Shown here: positions 7,336 through 16,300 of the stretch, one piece after another
Layout of the letters: each line of letters opens with the position of its first letter
How positions within the stretch are numbered: position 1 is the first letter of the stretch
DNA from: Clostridia bacterium
GTDB taxonomy: Bacteria; Bacillota; Clostridia; Christensenellales; Aristaeellaceae
NCBI GenBank assembly: GCA_030529995.1
Contig: JAUMVT010000029.1
Coordinates: 1-33,556, forward strand
Reading direction: 5' to 3'
DNA length: 33,556 nt
Notes under the pieces: model-generated
Seen by the model: the letters and a program-made list of their open reading frames with translations, nothing else
The model's database searches: none
Told to the model about the DNA's origin: nothing
Position numbers and translations under genes: made by a program

Positions 7336-8667
7336 TCAGGCGTATCCGTACTTTTCTCTCTTGGCTGCAATGAACGCCCCGGACATGATCACTGCCAGCA
7401 CTTCCGCCACCACAATGGAGATCCAGATGCCGTCCAGCCCCCAAATCAAGGGCAGCAGCAGCACCACGCCGGACTGGAACAGCAGCGTCCGCAGGAAGGA
7501 GATCAGGGCACTGATGAGCCCGTTGTTCAGCGCGGTGAAGAAGGAGGAGGCGAAAATGGAGAAGCCCATGAATAGGAAGCTGAAGGAATAAATGCGGAAA
7601 GCACCCTCCGTCATCTCCATCAGCTCCGCATCATAGCCCACGAAGAGCTTGGCCAGCGGGTGAGCCAGCCCCTGGGACAGGGCAAACATGGCGGCAGCAA
7701 AGACGGCGATGATCAGGCTGCTCTTCCGCAGCAGGCTCTTCAGCTCGTCCCTGTTCTGTGCCCCGTAGTGGTAGCTGATCACCGGCGCCGTGCCGACGGC
7801 ATAGCCGATGAACGCCCCGGAGAAGATCATGCTCACATACATCAGCACCCCGTAGGCGGAGACGCCGTTTTCCCCGGCGTACTGCATCAGCTGCACGTTG
7901 TACAGCATGCCCACCAGAGACATGGAAATGCTGCTCATCAGCTCGGAGGAGCCGTTGCCGCACACCTTCAGGATGATGCGCCAGTCAATCCTTGTGGGCA
8001 CCAGCTTCAGCAGGCTGTTGTTTTTCCGGCTGAAGTAGATCAGGGGAAACAGGCCGCCGATGCCTTCGCTGATGGCGGTAGCCGCGGCAGCGCCTGCCAG
8101 TCCCCAGCGGAAGACGCCCACGAACAGGGCGTCCAGCACCATGTTGGTGACGCCGGCGGCCACGGTGACCACCAGACCCAGGTGGGGTTTTTCCGCTGTG
8201 ACGAACAGGCTCTGGAACTCCATCTGCAGCACGAAGGGAATGGATGCCGCTGCCACAATGCGGCCGTAGAGCACGCAGTTGTCCAGCATTTCGTCCCTTG
8301 CGCCCATGGCGTAGGCCACCGGGCGGAGAAGGAACATGGCCAGAATGGTCAGCACCAGCCCCATGCCGATGGACACGTATACCAGCATGGAGAAGGTGCG
8401 GTTGGCATCCTCATGCCGCTTCTCCCCCAGAAACTTGGCCACCAGAGCACTGCCGCCGGTGCCCATCATGAAGCCGGGGGAGCCCAGGAACATGAGCAGG
8501 GGCATAATGAAGTTGACCGCGGCAAAGGCGGTTTTACCCGCAAAGTTGGATACGAAGAATCCATCCACCACGCTGTAGATGGAGGTGAAAATCATCATGG
8601 CGATGGAGGGAACGGTAAAACGCAGAAGTCGTCTGTAGGTAAAATGATCGGATAGCTTAATGGTCAT
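7336..8667 (-). CDS. MATE-family efflux transporter (MepA/DinF-like), MarR-controlled
   Basis: 443 aa with about 12 hydrophobic segments. The start is the usual MATE opening: FTVPSIAMMIFTSIYSVVDGFFVSNFAG, then FNIMPLL-like and GSPGFMMGTGGSALVAKFLGEK, which is typical of the MepA-type branch. The product is a cytoplasmic-membrane multidrug or metabolite antiporter. AAAGGA lies upstream of ATG 8667. The first 11 bases overlap the end of the marR gene, so the pair is translationally coupled and repressed together from the marR operator. This arrangement is known for MarR-regulated MATE pumps such as mepRA. The inducing compound cannot be inferred. Confidence 0.93.
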   Translation of the reverse strand: MTIKLSDHFTYRRLLRFTVPSIAMMIFTSIYSVVDGFFVSNFAGKTAFAAVNFIMPLLMFLGSPGFMMGTGGSALVAKFLGEKRHEDANRTFSMLVYVSIGMGLVLTILAMFLLRPVAYAMGARDEMLDNCVLYGRIVAAASIPFVLQMEFQSLFVTAEKPHLGLVVTVAAGVTNMVLDALFVGVFRWGLAGAAAATAISEGIGGLFPLIYFSRKNNSLLKLVPTRIDWRIILKVCGNGSSELMSSISMSLVGMLYNVQLMQYAGENGVSAYGVLMYVSMIFSGAFIGYAVGTAPVISYHYGAQNRDELKSLLRKSSLIIAVFAAAMFALSQGLAHPLAKLFVGYDAELMEMTEGAFRIYSFSFLFMGFSIFASSFFTALNNGLISALISFLRTLLFQSGVVLLLPLIWGLDGIWISIVVAEVLAVIMSGAFIAAKREKYGYA

Positions 8668-9124
8668 ATGATCGTCCTTTGTTGTCTTTCAGCGGCTGAA
8701 AGGCAGCGGACAGCCGCTGATTCAGTTTTTCCATCAGCTGCATGAGCAGCTCTGTCTCCTCGGGAGACTGGGACAAAACCTGCCTTTCCGCGGCACGGAT
8801 CTTCTCCGCTGTGGCCGCAGCCAGGATCTTGCCCTTTTCGGTCAGGAAAATGTGCTTGCTCCGCTTATCTTTCTCGGTGACCTGCAGGGTGACGTATCCT
8901 TCCTGTTCCAGCTTTTTCAGGGCGGAATTCACGGATTGCTTGGGCTGGCACATGGCATCGCACATGTGGCTCTGGGTGCAGCCCGGTTCTTCCAGCAGGG
9001 TGTAGAGCACCCACACGGTGGCTTCGCTGCAGCCCATGGAGCGGGCCGCAAGGCGATAATATTCATCCGTCTGCCGCAGCAGCCTGTTGTAGCGGCGCAG
9101 AAGGTCATCCGACATTTCTTTCAT
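8657..9124 (-). CDS. MarR-family transcriptional repressor
   Basis: 155 aa. The winged-helix fold is visible: helix 2-3 segment EEPGCTQSHMCDAMCQPKQSVNSALKKLEQEGYV (about residues 45-80) and the wing VTEKDKRSKHIFLTEKG (about 83-100), with dimerisation helices at both ends. MarR proteins bind short palindromes as dimers and release DNA on binding phenolic compounds, cationic drugs or oxidants. Two identical 14-bp palindromes overlap its promoter, which implies autoregulation. ATG 9124 has only GGGGG upstream; a second ATG three codons in is possible. The stop overlaps the start of the downstream MATE gene, making a two-gene efflux operon. Confidence 0.92.
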   Translation of the reverse strand: MKEMSDDLLRRYNRLLRQTDEYYRLAARSMGCSEATVWVLYTLLEEPGCTQSHMCDAMCQPKQSVNSALKKLEQEGYVTLQVTEKDKRSKHIFLTEKGKILAAATAEKIRAAERQVLSQSPEETELLMQLMEKLNQRLSAAFQPLKDNKGRSYDH

Positions 9125-9144
9125 TTATGCACCCCCAATAAATC

Positions 9145-9193
9145 GTCCGAAATCGGACAATTCCATTCTAGTCCGAAATCGGACGATTGTCAA
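9145..9193 (-). promoter_or_regulatory. marR-MATE promoter with two MarR operators
   Basis: On the minus strand TTGACA (9193-9188), 17-bp spacer, TAGAAT (9170-9165). The spacer begins with GTCCGATTTCGGAC (9184-9171) and an identical palindrome lies just downstream of the -10 (9158-9145). The centres are 26 bp apart, so both sites lie close to the same face of the helix. Occupation would block RNA polymerase. Confidence 0.88.
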
Positions 9194-9203
9194 GAGGAAG
9201 CTT

Positions 9204-9240
9204 CAAGGGGGCTTTCCGGTCGCCCCCTTGACCCCTTCGG
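9204..9240 (+). repeat. Family A repeat
   Basis: CAAGGGGGC-TTTCCGGTC-GCCCCCTTG with tail ACCCCTTCGG. Confidence 0.85.
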
Positions 9241-9323
9241 TCGCCACCCAATAAAGGTTATGGAACTTGGAAGGAAAGATATTTCCTTTGCATGTAAAGT
9301 CAAGCTGCTTCCGAAGGACGTGC

Positions 9324-9453
9324 CCGAAGGGTTGCAGGGTAAGTGAGCGGCTATGCGCCAGTGGCGCATAAAGCAGCCGCGAATGCATCAACCGAAACGA
9401 GCAGGCAAAGCCTGCGACGATTGAGGTTGCGGAACGATCGGAAAGCCCCCTGC
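9324..9453 (-). repeat. Family A repeat interrupted by element B
   Basis: CCGAAGGGTTGCAGGG (to 9339) and AACGATCGGAAAGCCCCCTGC (from 9433) are the halves of one palindrome. GCAGGG still pairs with CCCTGC around the insert. Confidence 0.82.
9340..9432 (+). repeat. Element B, copy 2 (93 bp)
   Basis: TAAGTGAGCGGC...GAGGTTGCGG. Hairpin 1 matches copy 1. Hairpin 2 is GCAGGC-AAA-GCCTGC, so both of its arms have changed together relative to copies 1 and 3. Confidence 0.85.
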
Positions 9454-9493
9454 AAAGCCTAACAAAAGAGAACAATTTGCTTGTAAGCGGACT

Positions 9494-9530
9494 GCGAAGG
9501 AGTCCAGAGGGCGACCGCAAAGCCCTCTGG
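9494..9530 (-). repeat. Family A repeat, CCAGAGGGC variant
   Basis: Arms CCAGAGGGC / GCCCTCTGG around GACCGCAAA. The stem keeps full pairing although several arm bases differ from the common AAGGGGGC form. The same variant occurs at 19062. Confidence 0.8.
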
Positions 9531-9536
9531 ATGCTA

Positions 9537-9611
9537 ATCGAGAAGGGCGAAGCCCTTCGACCAGTGAGCGAGTGCAATCCTCGCCAAAGCGGCGAAGCCG
9601 GTTTGGCGAAC
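9537..9611 (-). repeat. Partial repeat D, inverted
   Basis: The reverse complement reads AAACCGGCTTCGCCGCTTT...CACTCGCTCACTGGTCGAAGGG, matching the first about 75 bp of the D copy at 25427. It ends right before the promoter at 9617. Confidence 0.75.
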
Positions 9612-9616
9612 CCGGT

Positions 9617-9645
9617 TTGCATTTCCCTTCCGTCTCCTGTATAAT
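9617..9645 (+). promoter_or_regulatory. Promoter of the four-gene operon 9674-13080
   Basis: TTGCAT, 17-bp spacer, TATAAT. Confidence 0.75.
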
Positions 9646-9673
9646 GAAACCATTCCACGAGGAGGTTATTGTG

Positions 9674-10552
9674 ATGAAAGCTGCTTTCTCCCGGGCGTGG
9701 CAGACCTACCGCCGCCACTTCGGCCCGCTGATGCTGATGCTGTTAATCGAAATTGTACTGCGGCTCATGGTGTGTGTGCCCCTGCTCTTCCTTGCCGCCA
9801 CAGAAACGAAGGCGCTGGCGCTGCTGTGCCTGCCCCTGTTTGTGCTCCTTGTGCTGCCGGCACGGAGCAACGCCGCCATCGCCTATGCCAAGCTTCAGGA
9901 AACCGGCACCCTGCCCCTGACGGAGTTGGTCAGCTTTGACCACTATGGCAAAAAGATTCTTCAGGGGCTGAAGCGCACCGGCCTCATACTCCTGTGGGCG
10001 CTGCCCTTCCTGGCGGTGACAGGCTGCGCCCTGTACCTGTACAAGGCGGAAGCCATTCCCGGGGTCACGGATACCTTCTCCCTGCTGCAGAAGCTGCTGA
10101 ACCTGGGGCGCAGCGGTGCGGCGGCCTTCTTCTTCGGGGGCGTCAGCTCCATCACCGTGCGGGGGGTCATGATGCTGGTCATGCTGTACCTGCTGACCCT
10201 TGTGCCCCTGGTCATCGGCCTTGGCTTTCACAGCGGCACCCGCCACGGGGAAGCCCTGGGCAACAGGAAGATGATTCACGGCCATCGGGGTCAGGTGCTG
10301 GGCTGCTGGATTGTTGGTCTGGTGACCCTGCTGCCCTTCCTGGCGGCTGCCGGATGGATCTGCTCCGACTATGTGCATCAGCTGATGAACGCCCTGAGCA
10401 ACATCGGCATGGGCTCCCTGTCCCTGCCGCCCCTGGATAGCCGTGCCTGGCTCATGGGGGTGGCGCTGGTGGTGCTGCTGCTGCCCCTGATTCCCCTGAA
10501 GCAGCTCATTACCGCCTGTCGGGTGCAGGAGATCCGGGAGGCGCAGAAGTAA
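9674..10552 (+). CDS. Polytopic membrane protein, family not recognised
   Basis: 292 aa. About six hydrophobic segments are visible (near residues 17-40, 42-65, 103-125, 155-195, 215-235 and 255-280), separated by short basic loops. The N-terminus MKAAFSRAWQTYRRHFGPLMLMLLIE resembles the opening of DUF975-like or glycerophosphoryl-type membrane domains (a short amphipathic stretch, YRRHF, then a helix). No catalytic motif is evident and I do not assign a function. ATG 9674 is preceded by AGGAGG at 8 bp. It is first in an operon. Its stop overlaps the next start in TAATG, so its expression is tied to two RNA-modification genes and a PLP enzyme. Confidence 0.75.
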   Translation: MKAAFSRAWQTYRRHFGPLMLMLLIEIVLRLMVCVPLLFLAATETKALALLCLPLFVLLVLPARSNAAIAYAKLQETGTLPLTELVSFDHYGKKILQGLKRTGLILLWALPFLAVTGCALYLYKAEAIPGVTDTFSLLQKLLNLGRSGAAAFFFGGVSSITVRGVMMLVMLYLLTLVPLVIGLGFHSGTRHGEALGNRKMIHGHRGQVLGCWIVGLVTLLPFLAAAGWICSDYVHQLMNALSNIGMGSLSLPPLDSRAWLMGVALVVLLLPLIPLKQLITACRVQEIREAQK

Positions 10553-11268
10553 TGCGGCTGGATCGATACTTGGTGACCCTGGGCATCGGCAGCCGCACGG
10601 AGGTGCAGAAGCTGATCCGCTCCGGCGTTGTCACCGTGGACGGAAACCCTGTCCGTGACCCGGGCTTTGCCTGCAGAGAGCCTGCCGACCTGACCCTTCG
10701 GGGGGAGACGCTGGATACCCGGCTCATGCGGCACGTGATGCTTCACAAGCCGGCAGGCCTTTTGACCGCCGCCCGGGATAAGAAGCAGCCCACCGTCATG
10801 GATCTTTTGCCCCCGGTGTATGCCGCCATCGGCTGCATGCCGGTGGGACGGCTGGACAAGGACACCACCGGACTCCTCCTCCTCAGTTGCGACGGGGAGC
10901 TGAATCATCGCCTGCTGGCACCCCAAAGGCATGTGGACAAGACCTATCTGGCGCACGTGGACGGGGAACTGACCCCGGCAATGGCGGATGCCTTTGCCGC
11001 CGGGCTGGATCTGGGGGACTTTGTGACCCAAGGGGCGGCACTGACCATTCTGGAGCCTCATCTGGCGCAGCTCACCATTCACGAGGGGAAGTTCCATCAG
11101 GTGAAGCGGATGTTCGAGCACGTGGGGCTGACGGTGACGGCGCTGCACCGCTCCTCCTTCGGCCCCTTGACCCTGCCGGAGGATCTGCCGGAGGGGCAGT
11201 GGCGGGAGCTGACGGCGGAAGAAACGGCAGCCGTGTATCAATCGGCGCAGATGGAGGCAAAGCTGTGA
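10552..11268 (+). CDS. rsuA: RsuA-family pseudouridine synthase
   Basis: 238 aa. Residues 1-55 form an S4-like RNA-binding domain (MRLDRYLVTLGIGSRTEVQKLIRSGVVTVDG). The catalytic domain has the RsuA/RluB/E/F motif GRLDKDTTGLLLL, with Asp102 as the expected nucleophile, and later KTYLAHVDG and EGKFHQVKRMFEHVG. RsuA converts U516 of 16S rRNA to pseudouridine during small-subunit assembly; related enzymes modify 23S rRNA, and this sequence alone does not fully separate them. The KFHQVKRMF block and total length favour RsuA. The start ATG overlaps the upstream stop by one base. The next gene starts inside its last codons (GTGA). The neighbour is also an rRNA-methyltransferase-like gene. Confidence 0.88.
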   Translation: MRLDRYLVTLGIGSRTEVQKLIRSGVVTVDGNPVRDPGFACREPADLTLRGETLDTRLMRHVMLHKPAGLLTAARDKKQPTVMDLLPPVYAAIGCMPVGRLDKDTTGLLLLSCDGELNHRLLAPQRHVDKTYLAHVDGELTPAMADAFAAGLDLGDFVTQGAALTILEPHLAQLTIHEGKFHQVKRMFEHVGLTVTALHRSSFGPLTLPEDLPEGQWRELTAEETAAVYQSAQMEAKL

Positions 11269-11888
11269 GCGAAGAGCATATGAACGAGCAATACTATACT
11301 CCCGACCCTACCTGTGCCTCCCGACCGGCGGCATGCCATTTTTCCTGGCGGGGGCAGGTGATGCGGTTCACCACGGACGCCGGAGTCTTCTCCCGGGGAG
11401 AATTGGACAAGGGCACCAAGCTGCTGCTGGACGCTCTGCCGGAGCTTCATGGCCGGGTGCTGGATCTGGGCTGCGGCTGGGGCGCCATCGGCGTCACCGT
11501 GGGGAAGAAATACCCGGACACGGCCGTCACCATGGCGGATGTGAATCACCGTGCCCTGGCTCTGGCGCAGGACAATGCGGAGAAGAACGGCGTTGCCCTC
11601 CGGTGCCTGGAAAGCGACGGCATGGCAGCCCTGATGACGGAGCAGTTTGACACGGTGATTACCAATCCTCCCATCCGGGCAGGGAAGCAGGTCATTTATC
11701 GGATGTTTGCGGACATTGCCCCCTGCCTTGCCCCCGGGGGAAGCCTGTATCTGGTGATCCGCAAGCAGCAGGGAGCGGAAAGCTGCATGAAGTACCTGAA
11801 GACCCTGTATGCTCAGGTGGAGAAGCTGTCCCGGTCGGAAGGCTTCTGGGTGCTGAAGGCCTCGGAGCCGCTGGAGCATGAAAATTGA
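11265..11888 (+). CDS. RsmC-like class I SAM-dependent methyltransferase
   Basis: 207 aa. Motif I VLDLGCGWGAIGV near residues 65-77 binds S-adenosylmethionine. The catalytic NPPIRAGK block starts at Asn134; NPPF/NPPI is typical of N-methyltransferases acting on exocyclic amino groups. Together with the N-terminal FTTDAGVFSRGELDKGT it matches the C-terminal half of RsmC (16S rRNA m2G1207 methyltransferase), the short single-domain form common in Firmicutes. Start GTG 11265 has GGAGG at 7 bp and overlaps the upstream stop as GTGA; ATG 11280 is the alternative but lacks a clear ribosome site. Substrate by family analogy only. Confidence 0.87.
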   Translation: MSEEHMNEQYYTPDPTCASRPAACHFSWRGQVMRFTTDAGVFSRGELDKGTKLLLDALPELHGRVLDLGCGWGAIGVTVGKKYPDTAVTMADVNHRALALAQDNAEKNGVALRCLESDGMAALMTEQFDTVITNPPIRAGKQVIYRMFADIAPCLAPGGSLYLVIRKQQGAESCMKYLKTLYAQVEKLSRSEGFWVLKASEPLEHEN

Positions 11889-11907
11889 CAGAAGGAAGGC
11901 AATTCCC

Positions 11908-13080
11908 ATGGTTTATAATGAGGAGTATTTCGAATCCGGCCTGTACCGCATGAACACCCGCTGTGAAAAGTGGGATCTGATGCGGGAGGAAAATCACGAT
12001 GATACCATGATCCCCCTGTGGGTGGCGGACATGGATTTCCCCAGCCCCCCGGAGGTGCAGCAGGCACTGCTGAACCGTGCCGCCCATCCCACCTACGGCT
12101 ACACGGAGCCCCTGGCGGATGATGATCAGGCAGTGATGGACTACTGGCAGCGGCGGCACAACCTGACCATCGCCCGGGAGGACATTACCATGCTGCCCTG
12201 CGTGGTGACAGGGCTGAAGCTGGCCATTCAGGCCGTAACGGAGCCCGGGGACGGGGTCGTCCTCATGTCCCCCGTGTACGGACCTTTTGCCGGTTCGGTG
12301 GAGGCCACCGGACGCACCAAGGTGGATTGCCCTCTGGTGAAGGACGCAAAAGGACGCTACACCATGGATCTGCCTGCCATTGAAAAGGCACTGCAGCAGG
12401 GTGCCAAGGCGGTCATGCTCTGCAATCCTCACAATCCTGCCTCCCGTGCCTGGAGCAAGGAAGAGCTGCTGGCACTGCTGCATCTGACGCGTCAGTATCA
12501 CGTGCTGCTGATTTCCGATGAAATTCATGCGGACTTCGTGTATGCCCCGGCTGCCTTTACCCCCATGCTGTCGCTGGAGACGGAAAACGTGCTGTCCCTG
12601 TGCGCCGCCAGCAAGACCTTCAATCTGGCAGGGCTTCAGCAGGCTCTGTGCCTGTGCAAGGATGAACAGCTCCGTGCCAAGTTCGTCCACGTGATGGAAG
12701 CCGCCGGGGTGCGCAGCGGCAATATTTTCGCCCTGGAGGCCACCCGTGCCGCCTATCAGCACGGAGATGCCTGGCTGGACGGGCTCCTTGCCTACCTGGA
12801 CGGCAGCCGGAAGATGCTGACTGCCTGGGTGGAGGAGCATCTGCCCAAGGCGGTGCTGACCCCCATCGAGGCCACCTATCTGGCCTGGCTGGATCTGTCC
12901 GCCTACGGCTTCACCACCGAGGAACTGATGAGAAAGGCCAAGGCCGCCGGGGTGTACTTCACCGCAGGCACCTTCTTCGGTGCGGAGACCGGGGAGTATC
13001 ACCTTCGGGTGAATTTCGGCACCCCGCGGCATATTCTCTTTGAAGGCATGGCAAGGCTGGAAAAAGCTTTGCAGGAATAA
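11908..13080 (+). CDS. MalY/PatB-type PLP-dependent enzyme (cystathionine beta-lyase-like)
   Basis: 390 aa, fold-type I aminotransferase. Seen in order: IPLWVADMDFPSPPEV (residues about 35-50, the MalY/PatB hallmark), YGYTEP, the NPHNPASRAWSKEEL loop, SDEIHADF (the DE...H pyridine-ring contact), and ASKTFNLAGLQ with Lys236 as the Schiff-base lysine, then the C-terminal LRVNFGTPR with the carboxylate-binding arginine. Members split cystathionine or cysteine conjugates to thiol, pyruvate and ammonia. MalY also represses mal genes in E. coli, which is not inferable here. ATG 11908 has AAGGAAGG at 8 bp. An earlier in-frame ATG at 11878 would overlap the methyltransferase gene and add ten unusual residues. 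Confidence 0.9.
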   Translation: MVYNEEYFESGLYRMNTRCEKWDLMREENHDDTMIPLWVADMDFPSPPEVQQALLNRAAHPTYGYTEPLADDDQAVMDYWQRRHNLTIAREDITMLPCVVTGLKLAIQAVTEPGDGVVLMSPVYGPFAGSVEATGRTKVDCPLVKDAKGRYTMDLPAIEKALQQGAKAVMLCNPHNPASRAWSKEELLALLHLTRQYHVLLISDEIHADFVYAPAAFTPMLSLETENVLSLCAASKTFNLAGLQQALCLCKDEQLRAKFVHVMEAAGVRSGNIFALEATRAAYQHGDAWLDGLLAYLDGSRKMLTAWVEEHLPKAVLTPIEATYLAWLDLSAYGFTTEELMRKAKAAGVYFTAGTFFGAETGEYHLRVNFGTPRHILFEGMARLEKALQE

Positions 13081-13086
13081 TTTTTC

Positions 13087-13121
13087 GCAGGGGGCTTTGC
13101 GGTCGCCCCCTGCACCCCTTC
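13087..13121 (+). repeat. Family A repeat
   Basis: GCAGGGGGC-TTTGCGGTC-GCCCCCTGC with tail ACCCCTTCG, starting 6 bases after the malY-like stop. It may also act as the operon's 3' hairpin, though no U tail follows. Confidence 0.85.
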
Positions 13122-13203
13122 GCCGCCCCTTCGGAAGCGACTTGGTTTCAAATGAGAGAAAAAGTTTTTTCTTGCAATACCCATCACGATACATGGGAGG
13201 CGT

Positions 13204-13240
13204 CCGAAGGGGTCAAGGGGGCGACCGGAAAGCCCCCTTG
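13204..13240 (-). repeat. Family A repeat, inverted
   Basis: CCGAAGGGGT and CAAGGGGGC / GCCCCCTTG arms around GACCGGAAA. Confidence 0.85.
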
Positions 13241-13285
13241 AAGCTTCTCAAATGAAAAGTATGGTTTACCCCAAACGTTGAATAC

Positions 13286-13322
13286 CCGAAGGGTTTCAAG
13301 GAACGACGGTCAAGCCCCCTTG
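13286..13322 (-). repeat. Family A repeat with AACGA variant (possible empty B site)
   Basis: CCGAAGGGTTTCAAGG|AACGACGGTCAAGCCCCCTTG. The sequence GG|AACGA replaces the usual GGGGGCGA and equals the junction seen beside element B copies 1 and 2. Confidence 0.6.
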
Positions 13323-13344
13323 CTTGTAAGAAAGAGGTGAGCCC

Positions 13345-16300
13345 ATGGGACAGGTTATTATCCGCACCGGCCGTGCCGGACAGGTTCTGCCGGAGGTCAT
13401 CCAAAGCATCGGCAGGCAGTATGCTGCCCATGAGCCGGTGGTGCTGCTGGTGCCGGAGCAGTATACCCTGCAGGCGGAGCGGGAACTGGTGGAGCAGCTG
13501 GATCTTCCCGGCTTCCTGGACTTAGACGTGCTGTCTCCCTCCCGGCTGCGGCGGCGCATCCGTGAAGGCGGCGGCGCTGATCCCCTGCCCAAGCTGGACG
13601 ACCGGGGGCGGAACATGGCTCTCAGCCACGCCCTCATCAAGGCGGAAAAGGAACTCCGCTACTACGGCAAGGTGGCGTCTGCCCCCGGTCTGCCCTCCAA
13701 GGTGGCCCGGATGCTGGATGATCTGTGCCACGCCGATGCGGACGCTGACAAGCTGGAGGACATGGCCGCCGCTTCCCCCTCTGCTGCCACCGCCGCTAAA
13801 CTCCGGGATCTGGCGCTGATCTGGCGCACCTATGAAGGCATTGTGTCCGGCCGCTTTGCGGACGAGCACGCCCAAGAGGAGGAAAGCTGCCGCCGCCTGT
13901 CAGCAAGCGGCGTGGTCACGGGGGTGCATCTGTGGGTCTACGGCTTTGACGACCTGCCTGCTCCCCTGTGCAATCTGCTGTGCGTGGCAGCCCCCCTCAC
14001 CCGCTCCATGACCGTCACCATGACCATGGACGCCGCCTCTGCCCCGGACGGGCATCTGTTCCTGACCCAGCGGCAGAGCGTAGGCAGGCTCATGCAGCAG
14101 CTGGAGGAGCAGGGCATTGCCTGTCAGCTGCAGCCCCTGCCGGAACGTACAAGCTCCCGTGCCCCTGCCCTTTGCTGGCTGGAGAAGTACCTCTTTGCCT
14201 ACGAATCCCCGGCGTTCACGGGGGATACCTCTCCCATCACCATCCACGCCAGCGCCACCCCCTTTGCCGAGGCTGCCTACGCCGCCCAGACCCTGCGCCA
14301 CTGGCACGATGCCGGCATCCCGTGGAGCCGCATGGCCATCGCCCTCAGCGGCGCCGGTTCTGCCGCGCTGGATGTAACCCTAAGCAAGGCCAACATTCCC
14401 CACTACATGGCACGAAAGGACACGGTGCTCCGCCACGGTCTGTGCCGCTTCCTCATCAGTGCTCTGGCGGCGGTGACGGAAAATTACCGGCAGGAGGATG
14501 TGCTGGAATGTGCCCGCAGCGGCTTCTCTCCCCTGATGGCGGAGGAAGCCATGATGCTGGAAAACTACGCCATTGAAAACGGCATCCGCCGGGATAAGTG
14601 GCGCAAGCCCTTCACCCGGGGCGCAAAGGCGGAGGAAAATGAAGAACTGCGCCTGCGGCTCATTACCCCCATGGAGACCCTTCGTGCTTCCCTCGGCAAG
14701 GCGAGAAACGCCGGTGAATCCCTGACGGCCATCTATACCCTGCTGGAGGATGTGGAGGCGTATCAGCACCTGATGCAGCGGGAGGAAGACCTGCTCCGCC
14801 GGGGCATGGCCGCCGCGGCGGCGCAGAACCGGCAGGTGTGGCAGCTGCTGCTGGATGTGCTGGATCAGCTGTACAATCTCCTGGGCAGCGACCGTGCCCG
14901 CATGAAGGATCTGACCCGGTTCCTGTCCTCGGCTTTGGCGGATGCTTCCCTGTCCTCCCTGCCCCCTACCCGGGACACGGTGATGATCGGCGAAGCCGGG
15001 CACCTGATGACCGGCTCTCTGGATGCCCTGCTGATGATGGGCTTGCAGGACGGTGTGCTGTCCTCTGCCCCGGATAGTCTCTTGTCCGAGCAGGAGAAAG
15101 CGGAGCTGGGGGAAACCCTGAAGCACCCCGTTGGCCTGACCCGTGCCCAGCAGGGAGCCCTGCGCCTCAGCGACTTTTACCGCACCATGGCCATGCCGGG
15201 GAAGTACCTGACCCTGACCTTTGCCGAGGGGGCGCAGGACGGTGCCGCCCTTCGCCCCTCCTCCCTCATCGGGGATGTGCGGCGGCTCATGCCGGATGTG
15301 CAGGTGACCGGCGGCGTGACGGATACGGGGGACGCTGTGCCCCTTGCGCCCCTGCCTGCTCTGGAAGGCCTGTCCCTCCGGTTCCGTGCTCTGGCGGACG
15401 GGAAAGCCGACGCGCTGGAAGAGCCTTGGCAGGACGCTCTCCGTGCCCTGTGGCATTTGCCGGAATATCATCAGGTGACTCGGCAGATGATCGCCGCTCT
15501 GGACGCGAAAATCGAGCCCAAGCGGCTGGACGTATCAGACGCCGCCGCCCTCTTCGGGCAGGACGCCGTGTCCGTGTCCCGGCTGGAGGAGTTCGCCGCC
15601 TGCCCCTATCAGCACTTTGTGGATTACGGATTGAAGCCGGTGGAGCGGCGGGAGTTTGTCTATCAGGCGGATGAAAAGGGTTCCTTCTTCCATGCTGCCC
15701 TGTGCCGGTATGCCGCATTGGCTGCCGCCATGCCCGGTTGGCCGGACGTGGACGACGATACCGTGGATCGGATGATGGATCAGGTGCTGTTTCCCCTGAC
15801 GGAGCTGTGGGAAAACGGCCCCCTGACGGACGACGGCATCGGTCGCCAGCAGGGCAAGAGCTACCTGCACACCATCCGCCGGGCGGCGAAGATGTTCACT
15901 GCCCACAGCCGGAACAGCCGCTTTGTGACCATCGGCACGGAAGTGCCCTTCGGTCAGGGGGAAGGTTTGCCCCCGGTGGTGCTGTCCCTGAAGGACGGGC
16001 GGAAGCTGACCCTGCGGGGCACCATCGACCGGGTGGATCGGTTCGACGGGCAGCACAAAACCTATCTCCGTGTGGTGGACTACAAGAGCAGCCGCCGAAC
16101 CCTGAATCCCACCCGGGTGTGGCACGGCTTGCAGCTCCAATTGCTCACCTACCTGCAGGCCGCCGCGGAGGGCATCCCCGGCACAACCCCTGCTGGTGCC
16201 TTCTACTTTACGGTGAAGGATCCTGTGGTGGATACCGAGGCGGACACCAAGGAAGCGGCGGAAAAGGACATTGCCAAGGAGCTGCGCCTGAAGGGCATTG

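Noticed and set aside
5771-7444. Long open frame on the minus strand opposite the first MATE gene (557 codons)
   Set aside because: It is the GC-rich antisense shadow: Gly/His/Gln-rich composition, no domain, no ribosome site, and it spans the bidirectional terminator. Similar shadows at 17294-18901, 22151-23713 and 23849-25636 (minus) were dropped for the same reasons.
13087-13121. Family A hairpins as ordinary rho-independent terminators
   Set aside because: The stems are strong but are followed by ACCCCTTCGG rather than a U run, and copies occur in tandem and in both orientations. A role in RNA 3' ends is possible but not shown.
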